A stretch of 18,577 nucleotides of DNA from an uncultured Bacteroidia bacterium (GTDB lineage Bacteria > Bacteroidota > Bacteroidia > SpSt-205). Below the pieces are notes generated by a model, which saw only the letters and a list, made by a program, of their open reading frames with translations, did not search any database and had not been told where the DNA came from. Shown here in pieces: positions 1 to 6,681 of this stretch (position 1 is the first letter of the stretch; every line of letters begins with the position of its first letter). The DNA lies in assembly GCA_937995505.1 (NCBI GenBank), contig CALKJV010000022.1:1-18577 (forward strand). The letters run 5' to 3'. The position numbers and the translations under genes are program-made.

Positions 1-1080
1 GTTGGAGAGGAGGCGAGAAACTTGCAGGCCCACAAGCTCGTGGGTAACCTCCTGATACGGCGGCGTGAGGGCATACGAAAAGTAAGAGGAGACGAGCGGG
101 AGGGGGGCCGCAAGCGCCCGATCAAGGTCTGAGAGATTGCCCACCTGCATGCCTTGAAAGAGCCCTATTCGGGCATTGTACTGGGCGTAGAAGCTGCGGA
201 GGTGCCAGCGAGCGAAGAGCCGTTCTACCGTAAGGCTACCGTGGGCTTGCTGAGTGCCAGAGCCTGTGAGAAAGTACTTAGGCGCCTGCAGAGTTCCGAT
301 ACGATGCAGGGAACCCTGCAAGCGGTAGCCCCAGCCTCTCAGCGTGCCTTGGAGGCGGGCGGCGGCCAGGCCGCCTTGTCCATTGGTAAGGCCTAGGGCT
401 AAAAACCTGCCTTCTAAGGGTGCACGGCAGCAGAGATTGGGGATAGGGAGGACGATAGCGCCGCCTACGGCTTCGGGGCCATGCTGCACAGGCGAAGGAC
501 CGAGGTAAAGGGCCACTTCCTCCGTACTAAAAGGATCAATCTCTGGGGCGTGTTCTTCGCCCCACTGCTGAGAGGCGAGGGGCTGACCTCCCTGCCAGTA
601 GGCAATGCGAGTGCCCCGCAGCCCCTCTAAGATAGGCTTTTGCAGAAGGGGCCCAGCTTGGCTAAGGCTCACGCCAGGCACGCGCACGAGCCACCCCGAA
701 AGCCCTCCCTCTGGTTGCGCCATCCAGGAAAGGCTATCCAAAGTGAGCTTGCGTACCAGCCAGTCCTGAATCACTACGGCATGTCCTCCCAAGCGTCCTT
801 CTAGGACCAGAGGACCTTCTATCGGTACTACTATGGTAGTATCTGCCACTATGTGCCTTCCTAAAAGCACCCGTACCCGATACAAGCCTGCACACAGCCC
901 ATGTACATGAAAGAAGCCCAGGCTATCCGGCATTACCCTTTGGCCGGAGGGCAGCACTTCAATCCAGCCCTCTGGCCAAGCAGAAAAACCCGCAAGCTCA
1001 TACACTGAGTCACAGGGCATTTGCGCGAGCAGCCATCCCATCCACCCCGTGCACAAGCAGCAGAGCCATCTTTTTGCCAC
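1..1080 (-). CDS. TonB-dependent outer-membrane receptor, N-terminal part (runs off left edge)
   Basis: The frame is open from GTG at 1080 to the window edge (360 codons, no stop). Residues 1-20 look like a signal peptide (VAKRW start, hydrophobic core ending LLAQ). Residues about 38-85 match the carboxypeptidase-regulatory-like fold seen at the N-terminus of Bacteroidota receptors (DSLGFFHVHGL, GLYRVRV). Residues about 118-215 form a plug domain: VPGVSLSQAG, LRGTRIAYWQGGQPL, QQWGEEHAPEID, then LGPSPVQHGPEAVGGAIVL. The rest is the start of the beta-barrel. The family takes up metal chelates, corrinoids or glycans using TonB-ExbBD energy; the substrate cannot be read from this fragment. The GTG start is favoured by the signal peptide, by an in-frame stop just upstream (TAG at about 1101-1099) and by a TACTTTTG box 7 nt before it. 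It is divergent from the DUF6580 gene. The family is near certain; the substrate is unknown. Confidence 0.88.
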   Translation of the reverse strand, partial: MAKRWLCCLCTGWMGWLLAQMPCDSVYELAGFSAWPEGWIEVLPSGQRVMPDSLGFFHVHGLCAGLYRVRVLLGRHIVADTTIVVPIEGPLVLEGRLGGHAVVIQDWLVRKLTLDSLSWMAQPEGGLSGWLVRVPGVSLSQAGPLLQKPILEGLRGTRIAYWQGGQPLASQQWGEEHAPEIDPFSTEEVALYLGPSPVQHGPEAVGGAIVLPIPNLCCRAPLEGRFLALGLTNGQGGLAAARLQGTLRGWGYRLQGSLHRIGTLQAPKYFLTGSGTQQAHGSLTVERLFARWHLRSFYAQYNARIGLFQGMQVGNLSDLDRALAAPLPLVSSYFSYALTPPYQEVTHELVGLQVSRLLSN

Positions 1081-1087
1081 AGCGTAG

Positions 1088-1095
1088 CAAAAGTA
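1088..1095 (-). promoter_or_regulatory. -7 promoter element (TACTTTTG) of the TonB receptor gene
   Basis: TACTTTTG on the minus strand fits the Bacteroidota sigma-A -7 consensus TAnnTTTG. It ends 7 nt before the GTG start at 1080, which predicts a transcript beginning at or within a few bases of the start codon. No convincing -33 TTG lies at the usual distance. It shares the sequence TTTGC with five other sites in the window. Confidence 0.55.
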
Positions 1096-1113
1096 CGCCT
1101 AACGAGGTCTCAC

Positions 1114-1125
1114 CCTTAATCAAGG
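1114..1125. promoter_or_regulatory. Short inverted repeat in the divergent promoter region (possible operator)
   Basis: CCTT-AATC-AAGG is a 4-bp inverted repeat with a 4-bp spacer. It lies in the 97-bp space between the divergent starts at 1080 and 1178, between the two -7 boxes, where a shared operator would sit. A repeat this short is expected often by chance, and it matches no regulator site I recognise. The rest of this intergenic space shows nothing beyond the two -7 boxes. Confidence 0.15.
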
Positions 1126-1166
1126 CGGGGGCTCTCGCAGGGCAAGCGGTTTTGGTAGGGGATATG

Positions 1167-1174
1167 TACCTTTG
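1167..1174 (+). promoter_or_regulatory. -7 promoter element (TACCTTTG) of the DUF6580 gene
   Basis: TACCTTTG is a full match to TAnnTTTG. It is followed by CTT and then GTG at 1178. With the usual distance from a -7 element to the start site, transcription would begin at about the GTG itself. The upstream TTTTG at 1150-1154 is too close to serve as a -33 element. The box overlaps the in-frame TTG at 1172, which argues against TTG as the start. Confidence 0.6.
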
Positions 1175-1177
1175 CTT

Positions 1178-1690
1178 GTGCAGGCAAAGTGGATATCGCT
1201 TGGGGCTTTGGTAGCTGTCGGCGTAGCGGGCAGGCTCCTTCCTCACCCGCCTAACTTTACCCCCATGGAAGCTGTGGCCCTTTTCAGTGGGGCCTGGCTC
1301 GGGAAGCGCCTCTGGGGCCTCTTCCTCCCCATAGGCATCATGGCTCTGACCGATATACTTCTCGGGTGGCATGCTCTGTGGCCTTTCACCTGGGGGGCGA
1401 TGCTGATAGGGAGCCTCTTAGGACGATATGCCTTGCAGCCAGGACGGTGGCTCTCTGTCACTGCCCTCGGAACCCTCCAAGCCACCCTCTTTTTCCTCGT
1501 TACAAACTTCGGCGTCTGGCTCCAAGGCTGGTACGGCCTCGCTCTAAGCGGCTTGGCGGCCTGTTATGTGGCGGCCGTGCCCTTCTATCACTATCAGGTT
1601 TTGGGGGCGCTCACATATGGAACGGTCTTTTGGCTCCTACAGACCCAACTCCTGCCCAAGCTCCAAGGGCATGCCTCAGCGGCCCGCTAA
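1178..1690 (+). CDS. DUF6580-type multispanning membrane protein, putative transporter
   Basis: This is a protein of about 170 residues, mostly hydrophobic, with roughly five membrane segments. Near the N-terminus it carries LLPHPPNFTPMEAVALFSGA, followed by a Pro/Asp-containing helix (IMALTDILLG). I recognise this as the signature of the DUF6580 family, annotated as putative transport proteins resembling ECF-transporter substrate-binding subunits; substrates are not known. GTG at 1178 is chosen over the in-frame TTG at 1172 because the TACCTTTG box overlaps that TTG. The gene is divergent from the TonB receptor, and its 3' end overlaps the next lipoprotein gene by 20 nt, so the two are probably translated together. 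It may be the inner-membrane step of an uptake route whose outer-membrane step is the receptor. The family call is fairly sure; the function is inferred. Confidence 0.8.
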   Translation: MQAKWISLGALVAVGVAGRLLPHPPNFTPMEAVALFSGAWLGKRLWGLFLPIGIMALTDILLGWHALWPFTWGAMLIGSLLGRYALQPGRWLSVTALGTLQATLFFLVTNFGVWLQGWYGLALSGLAACYVAAVPFYHYQVLGALTYGTVFWLLQTQLLPKLQGHASAAR

Positions 1691-2756
1691 GTGTTTCTTC
1701 GCAAGCCTGTGGATAGGGGCTGCAGCCCTCGTGCTGTGGTCCATAGGAAGTGGATGCGTACGCCGTCCCGAGCCCGACTTAGCGGAGCCCCGCCCCGCCT
1801 ACAAGGGACTTTTTGTGCTCAATGAGGGCCAATGGACCCTTAGCAACGCCAGCTTAGATGTGGTCTCCTCAGAAGCCTACTACGAGGATGCTTATCGTGC
1901 TGTGAATGGGCGGCCCCTCGGCGATGTAGCCAACCACTGGCTGCGCGAAGGGGATACGCTCTGGATCGTGCTAAATGGATCGCGTTTGCTGCGCTGCTTG
2001 AGCTTACCTGACCTCAAAGAGCGCTATACGGTCAAGTTTCCCCCCAGCGCAAGCCCCCGAGAAATCGTACGCTACTCCCCTACCAAGGCGTATGTGAATT
2101 CTCTCTTAGACAGCACTGTATATCGGCTGGATCCGCGCACGGGCGAGCTTACCCCTCCCCACATCCGCGTGCAAAATTGGTCCGAGAGCCTTCTCCTGGC
2201 GGCTGGGCGCTTATGGGTCACCTGCGGCAATTACGCTTATCCCGCCCGAAACGATAAACTCGCCTGCATTGACCCTGAAGGAGACTCCGTGCTGTATTAC
2301 CTCACCCTACCCCGCCAAAACCCCGGCCCTCTCGTAGAGCTGCCTAATGGGGAGTTGCTCGTAGGCTGCCGCGGGAATTACGCCGACGAAAAAGGCCTTC
2401 TCGTACACGCAGACCCCTATCGCGGCACCATTACCCGAACTGTGGAACTTACCACCAGCGTGTATCGCCTCGCCCGCTACGGCAGCGAAATCTACATGCT
2501 CACCGACTCAGGTGTGAGCCGCTACGACTGGCAAGGGGGGGCAGTGGATTATACTTTTCTCTCTCGCAGCCGCTTAGGGATACCGGCGCATGAGCTACTT
2601 TATGGCTTTGCCTACGACTCTACCTCTAACCAGTGGATCGTGGCAAACGCTAAAGCCGGCGGCGTGCGAGGCGAATTGATCTTCATAGAACCGACTGGGG
2701 CGCTCCGACGCCAACCTGTGGGCGTTTTCCCTTCCCGAATTTTGCGCTACCCATGA
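1671..2756 (+). CDS. Surface beta-propeller lipoprotein, DUF5074/YncE-like (BtuG-like architecture)
   Basis: This is a 361-residue protein with a lipoprotein signal peptide (ALVLWSIGSGC, lipidated Cys29). It is followed by the family opening LFVLNEGQW and NASLDVV, then AVNGRPLGDVANHW. Repeating blade-like units follow: LWIVLNGSRLLRC, AYVNSLLDSTVYRLD, LWVTCGN, LLVGCRGNYADEKG, IYMLTDSGVSRYD. This matches the DUF5074/YncE-type beta-propeller lipoproteins of Bacteroidota. BtuG of Bacteroides, which captures corrinoids at the cell surface for a TonB receptor, has this architecture. ATG 1671 is used because it starts the signal peptide; the frame is open further upstream, but that part lies inside the DUF6580 gene and lacks a signal peptide. 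The stop overlaps the next gene by ATGA. The ligand is not proven, and a general surface-binding role is the safe reading. Confidence 0.75.
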   Translation: MPQRPAKCFFASLWIGAAALVLWSIGSGCVRRPEPDLAEPRPAYKGLFVLNEGQWTLSNASLDVVSSEAYYEDAYRAVNGRPLGDVANHWLREGDTLWIVLNGSRLLRCLSLPDLKERYTVKFPPSASPREIVRYSPTKAYVNSLLDSTVYRLDPRTGELTPPHIRVQNWSESLLLAAGRLWVTCGNYAYPARNDKLACIDPEGDSVLYYLTLPRQNPGPLVELPNGELLVGCRGNYADEKGLLVHADPYRGTITRTVELTTSVYRLARYGSEIYMLTDSGVSRYDWQGGAVDYTFLSRSRLGIPAHELLYGFAYDSTSNQWIVANAKAGGVRGELIFIEPTGALRRQPVGVFPSRILRYP

Positions 2757-3382
2757 GTGAACCCCTACCGAAAAATGGCATTCTCGTAATAGGCACGGGC
2801 ACCTTAGCGCGGTGGGCTGCTCAGCTCCTAGAGGCCGAAGGGGCGCTGGTATATGGCTTCGCTCCAACCCGAGAACATCCCGAAAGCGAACAAGACAACC
2901 TCTCCATCTTACCCCCCATCACCCGAGCGCGCATGTGGAAGCTCATCCGAAACCAAGAAGCAGATTATGTGATTGCCCTCACGGACCCCGCGGCTCGCGA
3001 GCGCATGGCCACCCAACTCTTTGAGAAAGTACAGCGCCCTGCTCGCTCTATCATCCATCCCAGCACCTTTTTAGCACCGACTGCGGAGCTCGGAGGGGGC
3101 GCCATAATCTTCCCCTTCGTGGTAATTGGAATTTCCGCCAAAGTAGGTGGGTATGTTCTCGTAGAGAGCCACACCTACATCGGTGCGGGTACGCAGATTG
3201 AAGACTTTGTCAACATCGGCAGTGGCTGCCAAATCGGAGAAAACTGCTTTATCAGCTCTTATAGCTGGATTGGGCGCGGCGCTATCCTCCAAGAAGGAAT
3301 CCGCATTGGGAAAGGTGCCCATATCCGCCCGGGCGCAGTCGTACGAGAAAACATCAAACCCGGCGAAATCTATGGCGACTGA
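2753..3382 (+). CDS. NeuD/PglD-like sugar O-acyltransferase (left-handed beta-helix)
   Basis: This 209-residue protein has an N-terminal nucleotide-binding-like half (ILVIGTGTLARWAAQLLEAE; ADYVIALTDPAARERM). Residues about 100-205 form a left-handed beta-helix of hexapeptide repeats (IIHPSTFLAPTAELGGG, VLVESHTYIGAGTQIED, VNIGSGCQIGENC, IGKGAHIRPGAVV). This two-part layout is that of the NeuD/PglD acetyltransferases, which transfer an acetyl group from acetyl-CoA to an amino or hydroxy group of a nucleotide sugar or sialic acid. No glycan-biosynthesis gene is nearby, so the acceptor is unknown. It begins by ATGA overlap with the lipoprotein gene and overlaps purH by 11 nt, so it belongs to the same transcription unit. 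Confidence 0.78.
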   Translation: MSEPLPKNGILVIGTGTLARWAAQLLEAEGALVYGFAPTREHPESEQDNLSILPPITRARMWKLIRNQEADYVIALTDPAARERMATQLFEKVQRPARSIIHPSTFLAPTAELGGGAIIFPFVVIGISAKVGGYVLVESHTYIGAGTQIEDFVNIGSGCQIGENCFISSYSWIGRGAILQEGIRIGKGAHIRPGAVVRENIKPGEIYGD

Positions 3383-4784
3383 ACCTTTACGGGCGCTCCT
3401 GTCGGTATGGCACAAAGAAGCTGTGGTGCCCTTAGCGCAGCGTATCCATGCGCTGGGGGGGGAGCTTTGGGCTTCGGCAGGCACTGCGCACTTCCTACAA
3501 ACGCAAGCTAACCTACCCGTACGCAGCGTAGAGGAACTCACGGGCTTTGGGGAGCTTTTAGGCGGAAGGGTAAAGACCTTGCATCCTGCCATCTTTGCCG
3601 GGCTGCTCGCTCGCCCTGAAGACCCCCTCCCCGCCCACATACCCCGCTGGAACCTCGTCGCAGTAGAACTCTACCCATTTGACCGCAACGCCGAAAACTG
3701 GGTAGAACTGATTGACATAGGCGGCGTGAGCCTACTCCGTGCAGCTGCGAAAAACTTCGCTGCGGTGTGGGCAGTACCAGGACCCGATAGCTATGAACCT
3801 GCCCTGGCAGAACTTGATCAGTATGGCGGCTTACCACCTGAGCCAGTGCGCTTCGCCTACGCCGCAAAAGCCTTCCAGCACTGTGCTCGTTATGATTCCC
3901 AAATCGCAGGAGGCTTTTACGCCCAGCCGGAGGGGCAGTTGGTAGCTCCCCTCCGCTACGGCGAGAATCCCCATCAATCGGCCTTCTTTTTGGGGGCACT
4001 TCCACAAGCTATCGGGGGCAAGCCCCTCTCCTACAATAACCTCCTGGACCTGGAAGTGGGCCTACGCATTGTAAGCAGCTGGCCCAAACCCGCCTGCGCT
4101 ATTCTCAAGCACACGCAGCCCTGTGGAGCAGCGTACGCAGACTGGCCGGAAGAAGCTTACCGGCGAGCCCTTGCCGCAGACCCCATAGCCGCTTATGGGG
4201 GGATTGTAGCTTGCAATTTCCCTATCACACGCGCATGGGCCGAGCAGACGAAAGGGCATTTTATAGAGGTTTTAGCGGCGCCGAGCTTTACGCCAGAGGC
4301 ACTGGAATGGCTTCAAGCCCACAAGCAAGCAACCCTCGTACCTATCTCGCTTGCGCCTGCAGCGTGGGAGGTGCGTTCGGCTATAGGAGGTATCCTGTGG
4401 CAGCAGCCCCATCTCGCTGACGAACCTACTGAAGACTTAGACCTGCGCTGGGCTGCGCGCCTCCTCCGGGCTCTGTACTCTAACGCTATCGTGCTAGTAG
4501 CAGAAGGACAGCTTATCGCTGCGGCCAGCGGCTGTACCTCCCGCATAGAAGCGGTACGCTTAGCTGTAGAACGAGCTAAACAAACGCCATGGCCCTCAGA
4601 AAAGCTCCTTCTGGCCAGCGATGGGTTCTTCCCTTTTACGGATAGCTTAGAGCTTATCCAGGAGGCCGGCATACGCCGTGTAGCCGTACCCCCTGGCGGC
4701 AAACGACAACCTGAAATAGAAGCATTCGCCCAAAAACGCGATATTTGCCTGACCTTTTTGGCTTACCGACACTTTCGGCACTAA
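3372..4784 (+). CDS. purH: Bifunctional AICAR transformylase / IMP cyclohydrolase, compact form
   Basis: PurH performs the last two steps of purine synthesis: formylation of AICAR with 10-formyl-THF, then ring closure to IMP. The N-terminal MGS-like cyclohydrolase domain shows RALLSVWHKE, SAGTAHFLQ, GGRVKTLHPAIFAGLL and IDIGGVSLLRAAAKN. The transformylase domain shows LRYGENPHQ, GKPLSYNNLLDLE, ILKHTQPCG (Lys246-His247 align with the catalytic Lys-His pair), DPIAAYGGIVA, YSNAIV, SDGFFPF and the terminal YRHFRH. At 470 residues it is shorter than the usual 505-530. The loop normally reading GIGAGQ-T/M-SR is here AAASGCTSR, and PGGS is PGGK. ATG 3372 is chosen because the upstream open part (from 3183) lies inside the NeuD-like gene in another frame. 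mreB follows after 3 nt, as in other Bacteroidota. Confidence 0.93.
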   Translation: MATEPLRALLSVWHKEAVVPLAQRIHALGGELWASAGTAHFLQTQANLPVRSVEELTGFGELLGGRVKTLHPAIFAGLLARPEDPLPAHIPRWNLVAVELYPFDRNAENWVELIDIGGVSLLRAAAKNFAAVWAVPGPDSYEPALAELDQYGGLPPEPVRFAYAAKAFQHCARYDSQIAGGFYAQPEGQLVAPLRYGENPHQSAFFLGALPQAIGGKPLSYNNLLDLEVGLRIVSSWPKPACAILKHTQPCGAAYADWPEEAYRRALAADPIAAYGGIVACNFPITRAWAEQTKGHFIEVLAAPSFTPEALEWLQAHKQATLVPISLAPAAWEVRSAIGGILWQQPHLADEPTEDLDLRWAARLLRALYSNAIVLVAEGQLIAAASGCTSRIEAVRLAVERAKQTPWPSEKLLLASDGFFPFTDSLELIQEAGIRRVAVPPGGKRQPEIEAFAQKRDICLTFLAYRHFRH

Positions 4785-4787
4785 CCT

Positions 4788-5813
4788 ATGTTCGGACCAC
4801 TTCTACGCCAAGATATTGCCATAGACCTCGGCACCGCCAATACTATCATCATGGTGGATGGCGAAGTCGTAATTGACGAGCCCTCTATTGTCGCCATTGA
4901 CCAGACCAAAAACCGGGTTATCGCTGTCGGCCAAGAGGCCCTGCACATGCATGAGAAGACCCACAAAAACATTCGCACCGTGCGGCCGTTGAGAGGGGGG
5001 GTGATTGCGGATTTTGCGATGGCGGAAGCGATGATACGGGGCTTTTTGGCAAAGATACCCGGCAGTCGCCGTCTGCTTAAACCCAACCTCCGCCTGATGG
5101 TATGTATTCCCAGCGGCATCACTGAGGTAGAAGAGCGAGCTGTACGCGACTCTGCTGAGCGAGCTGGCGCCCGTGAAGTGTATCTCATCCATGAGCCCAT
5201 GGCCGCCGCCCTCGGCATGAACCTAGAAGTAGAAGCCCCAAAGGGTAATATGATCATTGACATCGGTGGCGGCACCACCGAGATCGCTGTGATCACCCTC
5301 GGCGGCATCGTATGCGACCGTAGCATTCGCATCGCCGGCGATGAGCTTAACGCCGACATCGTGGAGTACATCCGCCGCCAACATAACCTTCACATTGGCG
5401 AAAAAACCGCTGAGAAAATTAAGATTGATATCGGTGCTGCTTTGTCTAACATCCCCGATCCCCCACCCAATAGAAACGTATCTGGCCGCGACATCATGAC
5501 CGGCACTCCCCGAACTCTCTCTGTTTCTTATCGAGAGGTTGTAAATGCCATTGACAAGTCAATCTCCAAGATCCTGGAAGGGGTCCTGCAAGCACTTAGT
5601 GCGACGCCTCCTGAGGTAGCGGCTGACCTCGTAGAGCAGGGCATCCACATGGCAGGGGGAGGGGCCCTTCTTCGGGGATTAGACCAGCGCGTCTCGCAGC
5701 AAACCAATTTACCTGTGCGCATAGCCGATGATCCCCTTCGCGCTATCGCAAAAGGTACTAGCTTCGCGTTGCAGAACCTCCATAAGTTCCAGTTTCTCTT
5801 CATCAAAAGCTGA
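4788..5813 (+). CDS. mreB: Rod shape-determining actin homologue MreB
   Basis: MreB forms membrane-associated filaments that steer lateral peptidoglycan synthesis. The 341 residues carry the actin-fold ATP-binding motifs: phosphate 1 DIAIDLGTANT (residues 9-19), connect 1 with PSGITEVEERAV and IHEPMAAALG, phosphate 2 MIIDIGGGTTEIAV, the adenosine motif HMAGGGALLRGLD, and the C-terminal LRAIAKGTSFAL. The length is normal for the family. The start is ATG 4788, 3 nt after the purH stop, without a clear Shine-Dalgarno sequence. The stop is followed directly by AAAGGAG and a short open frame before mreC. No anomaly is seen. Confidence 0.97.
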   Translation: MFGPLLRQDIAIDLGTANTIIMVDGEVVIDEPSIVAIDQTKNRVIAVGQEALHMHEKTHKNIRTVRPLRGGVIADFAMAEAMIRGFLAKIPGSRRLLKPNLRLMVCIPSGITEVEERAVRDSAERAGAREVYLIHEPMAAALGMNLEVEAPKGNMIIDIGGGTTEIAVITLGGIVCDRSIRIAGDELNADIVEYIRRQHNLHIGEKTAEKIKIDIGAALSNIPDPPPNRNVSGRDIMTGTPRTLSVSYREVVNAIDKSISKILEGVLQALSATPPEVAADLVEQGIHMAGGGALLRGLDQRVSQQTNLPVRIADDPLRAIAKGTSFALQNLHKFQFLFIKS

Positions 5814-5821
5814 AAGGAGCT

Positions 5822-5875
5822 ATGCTCTACCGTGGGGGTCAGCCAAGCCTGAGTTTGCGCGGGTGCGGGAGCTGA
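5822..5875 (+). CDS. Possible 18-codon coupling ORF between mreB and mreC
   Basis: AAAGGAG directly follows the mreB stop and sits 2 nt before ATG 5822. The resulting frame (MLYRGGQPSLSLRGCGS, then TGA) ends 10 nt past the likely mreC start (GTG 5863), giving a 13-nt overlap of the kind seen at most other junctions here. It could carry ribosomes across the only sizeable gap in the mre cluster. The peptide resembles nothing I know. The Shine-Dalgarno spacing is unusually short, and Bacteroidota ribosomes rarely rely on such sequences, so this may be chance. Confidence 0.25.
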   Translation: MLYRGGQPSLSLRGCGS

Positions 5876-6681
5876 AGTGGCTGAACTTAATCTTTCGGGT
5901 TCCCCTGCTGTGGGTACTGGCCCAAGGAGTGTCCTTGTATCTATACATTATCTCAACGCCGGCGCCAAGCGAGACCGTAAAGCGTTGGAGTACAGACCTA
6001 AGCGCAGCTGCGCACGGGCTTCTTCAGTGGATACGCCGACCTTTTACGGCGATGGCAGAAGTAGAGCAGCTCCAGCAGCTCAATACCGACTTGCTTGAAG
6101 CTCTAAGCGAGCTGAGTCAGCCACAGGGGCCCGCTGATGGCTCTATAGGCGCTTGGGGTACATTTGAGGCCTTACAAGGGTACCAGCTCGTACCGGCTCG
6201 AGCCCTATACCAGACCCTATATTTGCGCTCCAACTACCTCCTCCTGGATAAGGGGGGCCGAGATGGGCTTTACCCGGGCTTAGGGGTAATTTCCCCCATG
6301 GGCGCCGTAGGTCTCATCGCAGAAACCACTGCCACCTATAGTATGGTCTATAGCCTTTTTCACAGAGATGTACATATCGCTCTATACCTACCGAAACAGG
6401 GCGCCATGGGGCTCTCTTCGTGGGGAGGAACGACCTTCAACCGACTAAAGCTAGAGTATGTGCCCCTCTACATACCCGTAGAAGTAGGAGAAGAGGTCTG
6501 GACCGCTCCAAATGCTACTCTTTTCCCTAAAGGCATCCGTGTAGGAAAGGTCAGCCAAGTAAAAACCGACTTCACTGGGGGATTTTACAGCATAGAGGTG
6601 CAAACGTATACAGACTGGCATCGTTTAGGACCTCTCTATGTGCTACGCCCGCATTCACCTATTGTCCCGCCTACCCCATGA
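5863..6681 (+). CDS. mreC: Rod shape-determining protein MreC
   Basis: MreC is a bitopic inner-membrane protein that links MreB to PBP2 and the elongation machine in the periplasm. The 272 residues show one N-terminal membrane segment (residues about 10-32, VPLLWVLAQGVSLYLYIIS). A short coiled stretch follows (AMAEVEQLQQLNTDLLEALSEL), then the beta-rich MreC core with NYLLLDKGGRDGLYPGLGV, VHIALYLPKQG and ATLFPKGIRVGKV. The frame is open back to 5728, but that part overlaps mreB. GTG 5863 is the only usual start codon just before the membrane segment, and it gives the VRELKWLNLIF opening expected of the family. ATG 5822 is out of frame. mreC ends by ATGA overlap with mreD. Confidence 0.9.
   Translation: MRELKWLNLIFRVPLLWVLAQGVSLYLYIISTPAPSETVKRWSTDLSAAAHGLLQWIRRPFTAMAEVEQLQQLNTDLLEALSELSQPQGPADGSIGAWGTFEALQGYQLVPARALYQTLYLRSNYLLLDKGGRDGLYPGLGVISPMGAVGLIAETTATYSMVYSLFHRDVHIALYLPKQGAMGLSSWGGTTFNRLKLEYVPLYIPVEVGEEVWTAPNATLFPKGIRVGKVSQVKTDFTGGFYSIEVQTYTDWHRLGPLYVLRPHSPIVPPTP

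Noticed and set aside
1096..1166. -33 TTG elements paired with the -7 boxes
   Set aside because: TTTTG at 1150-1154 is only 12 bp from the TACCTTTG box, and the nearest TTG for the minus box is about 25 bp away. Neither has the usual spacing of about 19 bp, so only the -7 parts are claimed.
1081..1177. Cobalamin riboswitch or other leader RNA upstream of the uptake genes
   Set aside because: Only 97 bp separates the divergent starts, the -7 boxes sit at the start codons, and no conserved B12-box-like sequence was seen. There is no room for a riboswitch.
1010..1372. Open frame of 120 codons on the minus strand across the divergent promoter region
   Set aside because: It is antisense to the DUF6580 gene, has no family-like features, and conflicts with the TonB receptor start and its -7 box. 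It is a frame shadow.
3071..4005. Long minus-strand open frames (189 and 155 codons) opposite the NeuD-like gene and purH
   Set aside because: They lie wholly antisense to well-supported genes and have low-complexity Arg/Ser-rich translations, as expected of GC-rich shadow frames.
4781..5371. 196-codon minus-strand open frame opposite mreB
   Set aside because: The translation is Ser/Arg/Met-rich without any domain. mreB on the other strand is certain.
5728..5862. mreC starting at 5728, in the open frame that overlaps mreB
   Set aside because: The 45 extra codons are an alternate-frame reading of the mreB 3' end, Ser-rich and unlike any MreC N-terminus. The membrane segment begins shortly after GTG 5863.
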